Source: Alienimonas californiensis
Lineage (GTDB): Bacteria; Planctomycetota; Planctomycetia; Planctomycetales; Planctomycetaceae
Reading direction: 5' to 3'
Length of the DNA stretch: 64,000 bases
Assembly (NCBI RefSeq): GCF_007743815.1
Contig: NZ_CP036265.1
Coordinates: forward strand, 5,091,823-5,155,822
The position numbers and the translations under genes were made by a program. This document shows positions 32,733 to 41,287 of the stretch, one piece after another. The notes below the pieces were generated by a model. The model had not been told where the DNA came from and searched no databases. It worked only from the letters and a program-made list of their open reading frames with translations. Every line of letters starts with the position of its first letter. The stretch's first letter is position 1.

Positions 32733-32981
32733 TCAACCCTCGGACTGGCGCTGTTCGATGTAGTCGACGGCGTCGCCGACGGTCTGGATTTTCTCGTAGT
32801 CCTCGTCCGGGATGGTGATATCGAAGGTATCTTCGAACTCCATCCCCAACTCGACCAGGTCCAGGCTGTCGGCCTTCAGGTCGTCGACGAATTTGCTCTC
32901 GCGAGAAACCTCTTCGACCGGCACGCCGAGCTGGTCGGAGACGATCTGGATGACTTTTTCTTCGGTCGCTTCGGCAGCCAC
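32733..32981 (-). CDS. acpP: Acyl carrier protein
   Basis: This 82-residue acidic helical protein has the phosphopantetheine-attachment Ser39 in [15 protein letters not shown] and the ACP ending YIEQRQ. It carries growing acyl chains for FabD, FabF and PlsX, all coded beside it. The start is GTG at 32981 with a GAGG Shine-Dalgarno about 8 bases upstream. It lies 100 bp before fabF and 239 bp after fabD. In that gap TTAGAA-N18-TATGGT on the minus strand could be a separate promoter, as acpP usually needs high expression. Confidence 0.97.
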   Translation of the reverse strand: MAAEATEEKVIQIVSDQLGVPVEEVSRESKFVDDLKADSLDLVELGMEFEDTFDITIPDEDYEKIQTVGDAVDYIEQRQSEG

Positions 32982-33220
32982 GGGTAATCCTCGGGTCGCC
33001 GCGCGGAGGCGGCAAAGTTGTACGTCGGGAACCGGAACCGCTCACGGCCGCCGGCGGGTGGAAAAACGGCGGTCGCGCCGGGGGACTCATTGGAGCCCAC
33101 ACCATACGCCACCGACCGGTCAGGTTCTAACGGTGCCGCGAAAGGGTGTCTACCGCAACGCCCCCGGGGACACGGCTTCCCGGTGGGGGCGGGCCGGCAA
33201 GGCCGGCGGCGCGGACTCCG

Positions 33221-34123
33221 TCAGTCGCCGACGGCCGTGCAGGGCGTCTTGCGATCAATCCGCTTGAGCAGGCCCGTCAGCACGCGGCCGGTGCCGACCT
33301 CAAAAAAGCGATCCACGCCGGCCGCCATCATCGCCCGGATCGAATCTTCCCAACGAACCGGAGCGAGCACCTGGCGGACGAGCAAATCGCGGATCTCCGC
33401 CGGATCGGTGTGCGGGGCGGCGTCGACGTTCGACACCACCGGAACCTTCGGCGGGCGAATCTCCACCGCGTCCAGGGCCGCGGCGAGTCGTTCGTCGGCG
33501 GGCTTCATCAGCGACGTGTGGAACGCCCCCGCGACCGCGAGCGGGATCGGCCGGCCCCCGGCCTTCTCGATTTCCTCGATCGCCCGGGCGATCGCCGCCG
33601 ATTCGCCGGAGAGCACCGTGTTGCCGGGGCAGAGAAAGTTCGCCAGTTCCAGCACCTCGTCGCCGGCGGCCGCGTCCCGCACCCCCTGCACCGCATCGCG
33701 GTCCAGCAGCAGGGCGGAGACCATGCCGGAGGACGTCGCCTCCGCCGCGGCCTGCATCGCCCGGCCGCGGGCCTGCACGACCCGCAGGCCGTCTTCAAAG
33801 TCGAACGCCTCGGCGAACGCCAGGGCGGTGTATTCCCCGAGGCTCAACCCGGCGACGTGCGACACGTCCGCCAATGCCTCGGGGTGTTCGGCCTTCAGCT
33901 TTTCCAGGGCGGCGTAGCCGGAGACGTACAGGGCCGGCTGCGAAACGTCCGTCGCGTTTAACTTCTCTGCCGGGCCGTTTTCACAGAGCGCGGCGAGGTC
34001 GTAACCGAGAACCTCGGCGGCGCGGTCGTAGAGATCGCGGGCGGCGGGGTAGTCCGCCCGGAGGGCGGCGCCCATCCCGACGGTCTGGGCTCCCTGCCCC
34101 GGAAAGAGCAGCGCAGTCGTCAT
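33221..34123 (-). CDS. fabD: Malonyl-CoA:ACP transacylase (FabD)
   Basis: A 300-residue enzyme that loads malonyl onto ACP. It shows FPGQGAQTVGMG at the start, the nucleophile Ser94 in AGLSLGEYTAL, the catalytic His202 in GAFHTSLM and the late NVDA box. The usual GHSLGE reads GLSLGE, a variant that also occurs in other active FabD-type enzymes. Its ATG (34123) overlaps the plsX stop by one base (TGATG), so the two are translationally coupled. Standard length and order for a plsX-fabD-acpP-fabF cluster; fabH and fabG are absent. Confidence 0.96.
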   Translation of the reverse strand: MTTALLFPGQGAQTVGMGAALRADYPAARDLYDRAAEVLGYDLAALCENGPAEKLNATDVSQPALYVSGYAALEKLKAEHPEALADVSHVAGLSLGEYTALAFAEAFDFEDGLRVVQARGRAMQAAAEATSSGMVSALLLDRDAVQGVRDAAAGDEVLELANFLCPGNTVLSGESAAIARAIEEIEKAGGRPIPLAVAGAFHTSLMKPADERLAAALDAVEIRPPKVPVVSNVDAAPHTDPAEIRDLLVRQVLAPVRWEDSIRAMMAAGVDRFFEVGTGRVLTGLLKRIDRKTPCTAVGD

Positions 34124-35259
34124 CAGGAAGCGGGCGGGGCGGCGGGGACGGTTTGCAGCGCGGCCAAGGCCTCGGCCATGCGCTCGTTGAGATGGGCGTG
34201 CCGGAACAGTTCGACGGCCGCTAATGCGTTTTGGATCGCGGTCGCGTCGCTGGAGCCGTGCGAGATGATGCAGGTGCCGTCGATCCCCAGCAGCGGCGCC
34301 CCGCCCACCTTGCTGTAGCGGAAGCGATTGCCGAGCGACTCGAAACTGGCCTTCGCCGTGGCCATCGCCGCGGGGGCGGCCTCGCCCAGGGCGCCGGCGT
34401 TTTGCTTGAGGTCGCCCAGCACCTGCCCGGCGGCGGCGGTCATCAGGAACTCGGCGATGCCCTCGGAAACCTTCAGCGTGACGTTCCCGACGAAGCCTTC
34501 GCAGACCAGCACGTCCGCTTCGCCGCGGTAGAGCCCCCGCCCCTCCACGTTGCCGACGTAGTCGCCGGCGGTCGCCCGACTGGACCGCAACAGGTCGTGC
34601 GTCTGCCGGTAGAGTTCGTTCCCCTTGCCGTCCTCGGAGCCGATGTTCATCAGCCCGATCCGCGGCTTCGGGATGCCCAGCACCTCACGGGCCAGCACGG
34701 CGCCCATCACGCCGTATTGCAACAGGTGCTCCGGCTTGGCGAGCGGGTTGGCGCCGACGTCCAGGAGAATCGACCGCCCGCGGAGGGTCGGCAACGTGAC
34801 CGCGATCCCGGGGCGCTTCACGCCCTTAAGAAACAGCCGCGTCCGCAACCCGGCGGCAACGACGGCGCCGGTATTGCCGGCGGAGACGACGGCGTCGACG
34901 CGCCGCTCCGCCATGAGCGTCCAGCAGACGGTGATCGAACAGCGAGGCTTGGCCCGCAAGGCGGCGGTCGGCTTCTCCTCCATCCCGACGACGCCGTGCG
35001 AGACCTCAAAGGTCAATCGCCCGCCGAAGTCGTCGCCGCCCTCCACCGCAGGCCGGACGACGCTCTCGTCGCCGACCAGCACGACGTGCAGATCCGGATC
35101 CTCGGCCAGCGCAAGGCGGGCGCCGTCGAGGTTGGGACCAGGCGCGTCGTCGCCGCCCATGGCGTCCAACGCGACGCGGGTGACGCCCCCGGGCGTCGAG
35201 CCCGGGGCGAAAGCAGGATCATGCAAAGCCGGGCCGGCGGCTGAGGGAGAATCGGTCAC
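34123..35259 (-). CDS. plsX: Phosphate acyltransferase PlsX
   Basis: This 378-residue peripheral membrane enzyme makes acyl-phosphate from acyl-ACP for phospholipid synthesis. It has VALDAMGGDDAPG near the N-terminus, AVVSAGNTGAVVAAG, LLDVGAN, MNIGSEDGKGN and the C-terminal GAPLLGIDGTCIISHG. The GTG at 35259 is preferred because AAGG lies 6 bases before it; a TTG at 35274 has none. Even so, about 35 Pro/Gly-rich residues precede the conserved start. The stop overlaps the fabD ATG. The neighbour upstream is rpmF, the order found in very many bacteria. Confidence 0.95.
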   Translation of the reverse strand: MTDSPSAAGPALHDPAFAPGSTPGGVTRVALDAMGGDDAPGPNLDGARLALAEDPDLHVVLVGDESVVRPAVEGGDDFGGRLTFEVSHGVVGMEEKPTAALRAKPRCSITVCWTLMAERRVDAVVSAGNTGAVVAAGLRTRLFLKGVKRPGIAVTLPTLRGRSILLDVGANPLAKPEHLLQYGVMGAVLAREVLGIPKPRIGLMNIGSEDGKGNELYRQTHDLLRSSRATAGDYVGNVEGRGLYRGEADVLVCEGFVGNVTLKVSEGIAEFLMTAAAGQVLGDLKQNAGALGEAAPAAMATAKASFESLGNRFRYSKVGGAPLLGIDGTCIISHGSSDATAIQNALAAVELFRHAHLNERMAEALAALQTVPAAPPAS

Positions 35260-35349
35260 ACTGACCTTCGACAACGGTACGGTCCGCCCGGGTGAGCGAA
35301 CGACGGGTGAGGCAGGCGCGGGCGGAACAAGAACGCCGCCCGAAGAGGC

Positions 35350-35532
35350 TTACTCGTCGTCCGCCTCGACCAGGGTGCGACCCATGTAGAACCCGCAGTT
35401 CGGGCAGACGACGTGCGTCGGGCGCGCCGTGCCGCACTGGCTACAGGGGGCAACGGGAGGGGCGGTGCGGCTCATGTGGCTCCGCCGCTTCCGCTTGCGG
35501 GCCTTCGAGGTACGCCTTTTAGGAACGGCCAT
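35350..35532 (-). CDS. rpmF: 50S ribosomal protein bL32
   Basis: The 60-residue product starts MAVPKRRTSKARKRKRRSH, the bL32 signature, and has two CxxC pairs (CSQCG and CPNCG), i.e. the zinc-binding form. The C-terminus GFYMGRTL is the family ending. It lies 75-90 bp upstream of plsX in the same direction, the common rpmF-plsX coupling of translation with lipid synthesis. ATG at 35532. Confidence 0.98.
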   Translation of the reverse strand: MAVPKRRTSKARKRKRRSHMSRTAPPVAPCSQCGTARPTHVVCPNCGFYMGRTLVEADDE

Positions 35533-35690
35533 GGTCTTTTATCCACGTCGCGCCCGCGGGACCGCCGCGAGCGGGCCGATGGACGCACGAAAGAACGACG
35601 GAGCGGCGACCGCACGGTCGCCTGCGGGCCGCGCAGCATAGACGGGACCGATTGACTCGACAACCGATCGCCCGCCGAGGATTCGCGAGG

Positions 35691-35969
35691 CTACTCCGGC
35701 CGCGCCGTGCACCGCACCGACCCGTCCGGTCCCACGGAGATCCTCAACAGATTCGGGCGGCAACAGACCGGGCAATCTTCGACGTACTCCTGCTTCGCCC
35801 CGGCGGCCGGATCGACGGGCACGACGATCTCCTCCCCGCAGGCGTCGCAGATGTAGGCGGCTTCGTCCGCGGCCGGCGACTCGCCCTCCTCTTCTTCCCC
35901 CCGCCCCGGCCGGGCTGACGCCGGCGGCGCGGCGAATCGAGCGGCGAGATCAAACGGATCGGGCGTCAT
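35691..35969 (-). CDS. CPXCG-motif cysteine-rich zinc-ribbon protein
   Basis: This 92-residue protein has an acidic Ala/Glu-rich N-terminus and a C-terminal zinc ribbon (about residues 38-78), CDACGEEI...EYVEDCPVCCRPN. This is the family typified by the VEDCPVCCRPN motif (Cys_rich_CPXG type). The family is widespread, small and uncharacterised. It is the first gene of the minus-strand run leading into rpmF-plsX, with 158 bp between. No enzymatic residues besides the cysteines are evident. Confidence 0.85.
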   Translation of the reverse strand: MTPDPFDLAARFAAPPASARPGRGEEEEGESPAADEAAYICDACGEEIVVPVDPAAGAKQEYVEDCPVCCRPNLLRISVGPDGSVRCTARPE

Positions 35970-36008
35970 GGAAGCGCCTCCCAGTCCGGGGCGGGAAGCC
36001 CCCGCCGG

Positions 36009-36038
36009 TTTACGGAAGCAGTCGAATCAGCATACACT
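36009..36038 (+). promoter_or_regulatory. Candidate promoter of the 28-aa basic peptide gene
   Basis: TTTACG (36009-36014) and TACACT (36033-36038) are separated by 18 bp in a locally AT-richer stretch. Transcription would start near 36045, about 56 nt before the ATG at 36101. Confidence 0.45.
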
Positions 36039-36100
36039 GTAGGACTCCCCCACCGTTTCCCGCGGCCCCCGCCGCCCTCAACACAGGAGCCACCCCGCGT

Positions 36101-36187
36101 ATGGGTACCAAGAAGTCCGGCAAAGGTCGTCGCAAAATCGGTCGTAAGAAGCGGCGGATGCGCGCCAAGATCCGCCACAAGAAATAG
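36101..36187 (+). CDS. 28-residue highly basic peptide (ribosome-associated type)
   Basis: ATG at 36101 is preceded by AGGAG 12 bases upstream and by a promoter-like pair at 36009-36038. The product reads MGTKKSGKGRRKIGRKKR then RMRAKIRHKK: 17 of 28 residues are Lys, Arg or His and none is acidic. The composition and the ending KKRRMRAKIRHKK resemble the tiny basic small-subunit proteins of the AURKAIP1/COX24 (bS22-like) type; Thx-type peptides are another possibility. It is divergent from the zinc-ribbon gene and near rpmF. Its AT-richer codons fit a highly expressed gene. Confidence 0.75.
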   Translation: MGTKKSGKGRRKIGRKKRRMRAKIRHKK

Positions 36188-36264
36188 TCGAAGAGAGTCC
36201 GCGGCCCCGGTCGACCGTCGCGCGACGTTCGCACGGTCCGACTTTTCAGGGCGCCGCTCGCTCT

Positions 36265-37023
36265 TCACAGCGTGACCCGCAGGCCGTCGACCGCCACGGC
36301 GGCGCCCGGCGGGGGATCGTGCGCCTCCCCCAGCCCGACCGGGTCGGCGGGGTCGGCGGCGTCGGGGCTGACGTGCACCAGCAGGGTCCGCTGCGCCCGC
36401 GCATGGCGGGCCAGATCGAGCACCGGCGACAACGTGCTGTGGCCGGTGCGCGTGGCGAGGTCTTCCCAACCGTCGGGGAAGTTGCATTCGTGGACGAACA
36501 GGTCCGCGTCGGCGGCGAACGCGGCCGTCTCGGGCGCCGGCGCGGTGTCGGTACAAAACACGAACCGCTTCCCGCCTGTTTCAAATCGCAGCCCGAGGCT
36601 GCCGCCGGGGTGGACCTGTTCCCGGAAGTGCAGCAGTCCGTCGGCCACGGGCAGTGTCCCGGCGGCCTTTTCCGGCAACGGGTGCCAGGAATAGATCGGC
36701 GGCAGGACCGGGAACAGATCGCAGGCGAACAGATGCTCGCGAACCGCGTCCAGCTTCTCCCGTCGGCCGTGGATTCGCACCGCCGTGAGCGTGCCACGCT
36801 CGATATGGGCTAGTGGGAACGTCAGCCCCATCACGTGATCGAGGTGGGCGTGCGTCAGCACGAGGTCCAGCTCGGTGACCCCGTGAGCCGCCAGCCGCTC
36901 CGGCGCCCGAAAGAAGGCGGAGCCGGCGTCGATACAGAGCCCCCGGTCCGGCAGCAGCACGCAGGTGGTGTGCCGGTGCGCGTCGGGGTGATACCCGCCG
37001 GTGCCGAGGAACTCGACGTTCAC
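36265..37023 (-). CDS. Metallo-beta-lactamase-fold hydrolase (RNase Z-like group)
   Basis: The 252-residue product starts NVEFLGTGGYHPD and has the metal motif THAHLDHVMG. A further Asp comes in FCTDTAPA, then HECNF, GHSTLSPVLDLA and LVHVSP, the pattern of the RNase Z/arylsulfatase-like branch of the MBL fold. It lacks the long exosite arm of true tRNase Z, so it may be a cyclic-nucleotide or phosphodiester hydrolase. The substrate is not predictable. GTG start at 37023. It follows gnd on the minus strand by 86 bp. Confidence 0.85.
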   Translation of the reverse strand: MNVEFLGTGGYHPDAHRHTTCVLLPDRGLCIDAGSAFFRAPERLAAHGVTELDLVLTHAHLDHVMGLTFPLAHIERGTLTAVRIHGRREKLDAVREHLFACDLFPVLPPIYSWHPLPEKAAGTLPVADGLLHFREQVHPGGSLGLRFETGGKRFVFCTDTAPAPETAAFAADADLFVHECNFPDGWEDLATRTGHSTLSPVLDLARHARAQRTLLVHVSPDAADPADPVGLGEAHDPPPGAAVAVDGLRVTL

Positions 37024-37109
37024 CCGTCCGCCCCCCGGAGCAACCGAATTCTGGGCATCAGCCTGTCGTTCGTCGGGGGCGGGGGGCGGCGGGAAACGTC
37101 GTCAGGCCG

Positions 37110-38618
37110 TCAGCTTTTCTCCGGGGTCTCGGCCGGTTCGCCGGGATCTTTGCGGAGGTCCAGCCACTCCGAGTGGAACGTCTCCTCCCGGGGCTTGTCG
37201 AGGCGCTGGTAGGTGTGGGCGCCGAAATAGTCCCGCTGGGCCTGCAACAGGTTCGCGGGCAGCCGGCTGCGGCGGTAGCCGTCGTAGTAGGACAGCGCCG
37301 CGGTGAAGCCCGGCATCGGGATGCCGAGTCTCACGCCGTTCTGCACGACTTCCCGCCACGCGGACTGCGACTTGTCGATGGCGTCCTTGAAGAAGTCGTC
37401 CAGCAGCAGGTTTTCGAGCTGCGGGTTCTTGTCGAACGCGGCCTTGATGTCGTCGAGGAACACGCTGCGGATGATGCACCCGCCCCGCCACATCAGGGCG
37501 ATGTCGCCGTAGGCGAGGTCCCAGCCGAACTCCGCGGCGGCGGCCTGCATCTGCACGTAGCCCTGGGCGTAGCTGACGAGCTTCGAGGCGTACAGCGCGT
37601 CGCCGACGGCGTCGATAAACGCGTCGCGGTCGCCGTCGAACTTCGTCTGATCCGGTCCTTTCAGCACCTTCTCGGCCCGCTCCCGTTCGTCCTTCTGGGC
37701 GGCGAGGCAGCGGGCGTAGACGGCCTCGGTGATCAGCGTGGTCGGCACGCCGAGGTCCAGCGCGTGCTGGGCCATCCACTTGCCGGTGCCCTTCTGCTTG
37801 GCGACATCCAGGATCAGGTCGACCATCGCCTCGCCCGTTTCCGGGTCCTTGGCGCTGAAGATGTCGCGGGTGATCTCGATCAGGTAGCTGGCCAGCACGC
37901 CCTTGTTCCACGACGCGAACACGTCGTAGAGCTCGTCGTTGGACAGGCCGAGGGCTTCCTTCATCAGGAAGTACGACTCGCAGATCAGCTGCATGTCGCC
38001 GTACTCGATGCCGTTATGCACCATCTTGACGTAGTGCCCGCTGCCGGCGGGGCCGACCCATTCGCAGCAGGGCACGTCGTGGTTCGGCCCGACCTTGGCG
38101 GCGATGTCCTGCATGATCGGCTTGACCAGCGGCCAGGCCTCCTTGGAGCCGCCGGGCATGATGCTGGGGCCCTTCAACGCACCCTCTTCCCCGCCGGAGA
38201 CGCCGGCGCCGACGAACAGGTAGCCCTCTTTGGTCAGTTCGTCGTAGCGGCGGTTGGTGTCGACGAAGTAGCTGTTCCCGCCGTCGATGATCACGTCGCC
38301 CTTATCGAGGTGCGGCTTGATCGCCTCGATCACGGCGTCCACGGCCGGGCCGGCCTTCACCATGATCATCACCTTACGGGGCGACTTCAGGCTGGCGCAC
38401 AGTTCGCCGAGGTCGTTGTATCCCTTCACCCGGTCGACGGTGCCCTCGTGCACCTTGTCGACGCCCTCGCCCGGCAGGCTGGCGATGAACTCCTCGGTGG
38501 TGGAGGCGGTCCGGTTGTAAACCGCGACGGAATGGCCGTGGTTGGCCATGTTGAGGACGAGGTTCTGCCCCATGACGGCCAAGCCGATCAGGGCGATGTC
38601 GTGTTGCGGTTCGGACAT
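37110..38618 (-). CDS. gnd: 6-phosphogluconate dehydrogenase (decarboxylating)
   Basis: This 502-residue enzyme of the oxidative pentose-phosphate pathway gives ribulose 5-phosphate, CO2 and NADPH. It has the Rossmann motif IGLAVMGQNL, NRTASTTEEF for NADP selection, the family signature GAGVSGGEEGALKGPSIMPGG in short parts and the catalytic Lys and Asn in GHYVKMVHNGIEYGDMQ. The C-terminal domain with RGGCIIRS is complete, ending with about 30 extra residues. The ATG at 38618 gives MSEPQHDIALIG; an upstream extension is non-conserved. The neighbours are a HAD hydrolase and, further up, a PPi-type phosphofructokinase, making a sugar-phosphate group. Confidence 0.97.
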   Translation of the reverse strand: MSEPQHDIALIGLAVMGQNLVLNMANHGHSVAVYNRTASTTEEFIASLPGEGVDKVHEGTVDRVKGYNDLGELCASLKSPRKVMIMVKAGPAVDAVIEAIKPHLDKGDVIIDGGNSYFVDTNRRYDELTKEGYLFVGAGVSGGEEGALKGPSIMPGGSKEAWPLVKPIMQDIAAKVGPNHDVPCCEWVGPAGSGHYVKMVHNGIEYGDMQLICESYFLMKEALGLSNDELYDVFASWNKGVLASYLIEITRDIFSAKDPETGEAMVDLILDVAKQKGTGKWMAQHALDLGVPTTLITEAVYARCLAAQKDERERAEKVLKGPDQTKFDGDRDAFIDAVGDALYASKLVSYAQGYVQMQAAAAEFGWDLAYGDIALMWRGGCIIRSVFLDDIKAAFDKNPQLENLLLDDFFKDAIDKSQSAWREVVQNGVRLGIPMPGFTAALSYYDGYRRSRLPANLLQAQRDYFGAHTYQRLDKPREETFHSEWLDLRKDPGEPAETPEKS

Positions 38619-38772
38619 GAGGACGCGGGCGGGTGTTGCTGAGCGACGGACGTGACTGCGAGGTTGCCCGCGCAGGATACCGGCGACCCGTCCGGACTTC
38701 ATGCCACGATCCGCGTCCGCCGGCTCCGGGAGCGGCGCACGCGGATCGTGCGGATCAGTTCGACGGGGCGAA

Positions 38773-39669
38773 TCAGCCCTGGACGCGGGGCCAGGTCGGG
38801 TCTTCGGGGAGATGGGCCTGGAACTCGGCGATCAGTTCGGCTTCGTATTCGCCGGCGTAGTCGCCGCTGAGGAACCGCTCGCAGCCCTCGCCGTGAAAGC
38901 GTTCCCAGCTCTCCTCCTCGTGCCCCGGGTTGATCGGGTAGAACAGGGCCCCGACCGCGCGGGCGGCCTTCAGGTCGCCGGGGGCGTCGCCCATCATCAG
39001 CACCCTGCCCTTTTCGTAGCCGTAGCCGGCGGCCTGGCCGAGGGTCTCCTTTTTGCCGCCGGCCTCCTGCCCGCAGATCGCCTCGACGTAGCGGGCGATG
39101 TCGTGCTCCTCCCACTCCTTCTGGAGGGCGGCGTTGGGGGTGGCGCTGCAGACAATCATGTCCGCGACCGGGGCCAGCTTTTCGAGGCTCTCCCGCACCA
39201 TCGGGTACGGGCTGACGCCGTGAACCATGTGGTCGATGTCCCGGTTGACCTGCTCGCTCCACTCCAAGCAGAGCTTGAGGTCTTCGTTCGGGTTGCGATC
39301 CAGTTCCGCGATGAGGGTCGGATTGCCGAGGCGGGTCTCCCGGGCGACCCAGTCCCGCAGGCCCTGCAACGGCATCAGTTTGACGCCGCGGCGGCGGACC
39401 TCCGGGCGCTCGGCCAGGTAGTCCAGCACGCTCAGCAGGGCCGGGAAGCGGTTGATGCCGCGTTCCTTGCTGTAGAGGTTCACGAACTCCGCGCACTCCC
39501 GGCCGTACTTGCTGCACGCCTGCAGGCCGAAGTACTTGATGATGTTCGGAATGAAGCACTCCTTGTGCTTCAGCTCCATCGTGTCGAACGCGCAGCCGTC
39601 GGAGTCGATGCCGACGAGGTAGTCCTTGGTGCGGGCGGTGAACTGCGTGTCGAGCGGATTGTCGGACAT
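38773..39669 (-). CDS. HAD-superfamily hydrolase
   Basis: In this 298-residue protein, motif I is GIDSDGCAFDT with nucleophile Asp22 and acid/base Asp24. Motif II is likely the Ser/Thr in IVCSATP, the motif III Lys is in the GGKKE region and motif IV is MMGDAPGDLKAA. A helical cap of about 120 residues sits between motifs I and II. The fold fits a small phosphatase, perhaps for a sugar phosphate given the adjacent gnd, but the substrate is not inferable. ATG at 39669; 154 bp to gnd. Confidence 0.85.
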   Translation of the reverse strand: MSDNPLDTQFTARTKDYLVGIDSDGCAFDTMELKHKECFIPNIIKYFGLQACSKYGRECAEFVNLYSKERGINRFPALLSVLDYLAERPEVRRRGVKLMPLQGLRDWVARETRLGNPTLIAELDRNPNEDLKLCLEWSEQVNRDIDHMVHGVSPYPMVRESLEKLAPVADMIVCSATPNAALQKEWEEHDIARYVEAICGQEAGGKKETLGQAAGYGYEKGRVLMMGDAPGDLKAARAVGALFYPINPGHEEESWERFHGEGCERFLSGDYAGEYEAELIAEFQAHLPEDPTWPRVQG

Positions 39670-39737
39670 CGGGCGGCGAACCTATCGGCCCTGATAGCGG
39701 GCGGGTGCGGGCGGCGGTGGGCTGGTGGCCTCCCGGT

Positions 39738-40469
39738 CTACCCGGGATCGCCGCCGGCATCCAGTTTCCCACGGTTCGACGCAGCGAACGCGGCGTGCTC
39801 CGCCGTGCCCATCCCTTCGGCCAGCGTGTCCAGCACCGCGGCGAAGTCCAGCGCCGTCAGCGCCGGCACGTTCAACCACAGACCCGGAAAGGTCCGGCTG
39901 CGGATCACCCCGCCGCGGCGGGGGCGGAGGCGTTCGTACTCCCCGGCTTCGTTCAGCACGAGCCAGTGCAGTTGTTCCCGTAGCGGGGCGAACACGAGGT
40001 ACTCCCGCACCCCGGCGAGACGGTAGCGCTCCCGCTTCTCGTTGAGATCCCGCGAGGCGGTGGCGGCGCCGATCTCGACAAACAACTCCGGCGTCCCCGC
40101 GAGGTAATCGTCGCTCGTTTCCGTGGACGCGCCGCCGCATTCGGGCAGCAGTCGGAGGATGCTGTCCGGTTCGGGGCCGTCCACGTCCGTGAGCCGGACG
40201 GTCGAAGCGGTCCCCCCGTCCACGCCCGGCGTTCGGGCCTGATACATCCCCAGCCATGTCTCGATGATCCGATGCGGCTGTCCGTGGGGCCGGTGGCGAA
40301 GCGGGCTCATGATCTGCACTTCTCCTGCGAGGAGTTCGGCCCGAACGTCTTCCGGCATCGCCTCGTAGCGGCGGATGTATTCATCCCAGCGCAGACGATC
40401 GCCGTGACGCAGCGGCGGCACGGCGGCGCCAGAGGCGGGAGAGGACGGCAGAACGGCGGGGGCGGTCAT
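39738..40469 (-). CDS. Uma2-family (DUF820) putative restriction-endonuclease-like protein, intact
   Basis: This 243-residue protein has the PD-(D/E)XK core of the Uma2/DUF820 family: Asp102 in PEPDSIL, Glu132 in ELFVEI and Lys145 in DLNEKRERY, followed by the usual VREYLVFAP. The C-terminal part about LRPRRGGVIRSRTFPGLWLNVPAL is typical. These proteins are frequent in cyanobacteria and planctomycetes and have no proven role. Start: ATG 40469 (another ATG five codons upstream is possible). A diverged relative lies directly upstream. Confidence 0.8.
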   Translation of the reverse strand: MTAPAVLPSSPASGAAVPPLRHGDRLRWDEYIRRYEAMPEDVRAELLAGEVQIMSPLRHRPHGQPHRIIETWLGMYQARTPGVDGGTASTVRLTDVDGPEPDSILRLLPECGGASTETSDDYLAGTPELFVEIGAATASRDLNEKRERYRLAGVREYLVFAPLREQLHWLVLNEAGEYERLRPRRGGVIRSRTFPGLWLNVPALTALDFAAVLDTLAEGMGTAEHAAFAASNRGKLDAGGDPG

Positions 40470-40524
40470 CGCGGGAACTCGCACGGATCGATTCGGGTCC
40501 CAGTGTACCCGCTCGCTGCGTCCC

Positions 40525-41274
40525 TCAGCGGGCCTTGCGCCCGGCTCCGCTGCACAGGGTGTTGACGTACAGGGCGTGATCCAGCGTGCCGCAGCCGGCT
40601 CGCACCGCGGCGACCACGTCCACCTTCGCCGGGTCGGGGTCCAGCACCGCCTCGGGCAGCCACAGGCCCGGCAGGGCGGCGCTTTTGAGGTAACCGTCGC
40701 CCCGGCCGGGGCGGCGGGGGTCTTCGTCCAGACGGAACCACTGCAGGCCGCCGCGGGCGCCGGCGAGGACGAACTCCGTCACCCCGCCCTCCCGCAGGGC
40801 GTCGATCCGGTCCGGCAGATCGCGGCCGCGATCCGTTTCCGCGGCGCAGACCACCACGATCGGCGGCCCCTCCAACCGCACGACGCCGCCGCGATCCGTC
40901 GTCGCGACGCAGCGGCCGTCCGCCGGGTCGTAGAGCGCAGCGTCGGCGTACAACTCGTCCCGGGAGGAGAGCGTGATCCGCACCTCCGTCGCCCGCACGA
41001 TCCCCGGCGTTTCCACCTCGTACTGCCGCGTCCAGGCCTGCAAGGCCTCCGTGAGCGCCTTGCGGCGGGGCGTCGGCGGCAGGTCGTTCAGATGCACGAT
41101 CCCCCGCAGCAACTCCGCCCGGGCGGCGTAGCGGGTGCGGGGCAATTCGGCCCGGAAGCCCGCGACCGTCGCCCGGTCGCCCTCCGCCAGCCCGCGGCCG
41201 GGACCGCCGCCCGCCGGGGCTCCGCCGCTCGGGGGGAGGGCGTACGCCGGGGGAACCGACTGGCGAGCAGACAT
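40525..41274 (-). CDS. Degenerate Uma2-family paralog
   Basis: The 249-residue product can be aligned with its neighbour by ARAELLRGIVHLNDLPP, LYADAALYDP, GVTEFVLAGARG and SAALPGLWLPEAVLD. The catalytic Glu and Lys positions read VVVC and LPDRIDAL, so both are lost while the Asp region (YADAALYDP) persists. It is probably not a nuclease; it might be a partner or a decaying copy. It lies 13 bp after the phosphofructokinase gene and about 55 bp before the intact paralog. The long open frame argues against recent pseudogenisation. Confidence 0.7.
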   Translation of the reverse strand: MSARQSVPPAYALPPSGGAPAGGGPGRGLAEGDRATVAGFRAELPRTRYAARAELLRGIVHLNDLPPTPRRKALTEALQAWTRQYEVETPGIVRATEVRITLSSRDELYADAALYDPADGRCVATTDRGGVVRLEGPPIVVVCAAETDRGRDLPDRIDALREGGVTEFVLAGARGGLQWFRLDEDPRRPGRGDGYLKSAALPGLWLPEAVLDPDPAKVDVVAAVRAGCGTLDHALYVNTLCSGAGRKAR

Positions 41275-41287
41275 GGCGGGCGCTCCG

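Noticed and set aside
33221-34123. FabD with GLSLGE in place of GHSLGE as a possible defect
   Set aside because: The nucleophile Ser and the downstream His are present, and this variant also occurs in other active FabD-type proteins, so it is not a sign of loss.
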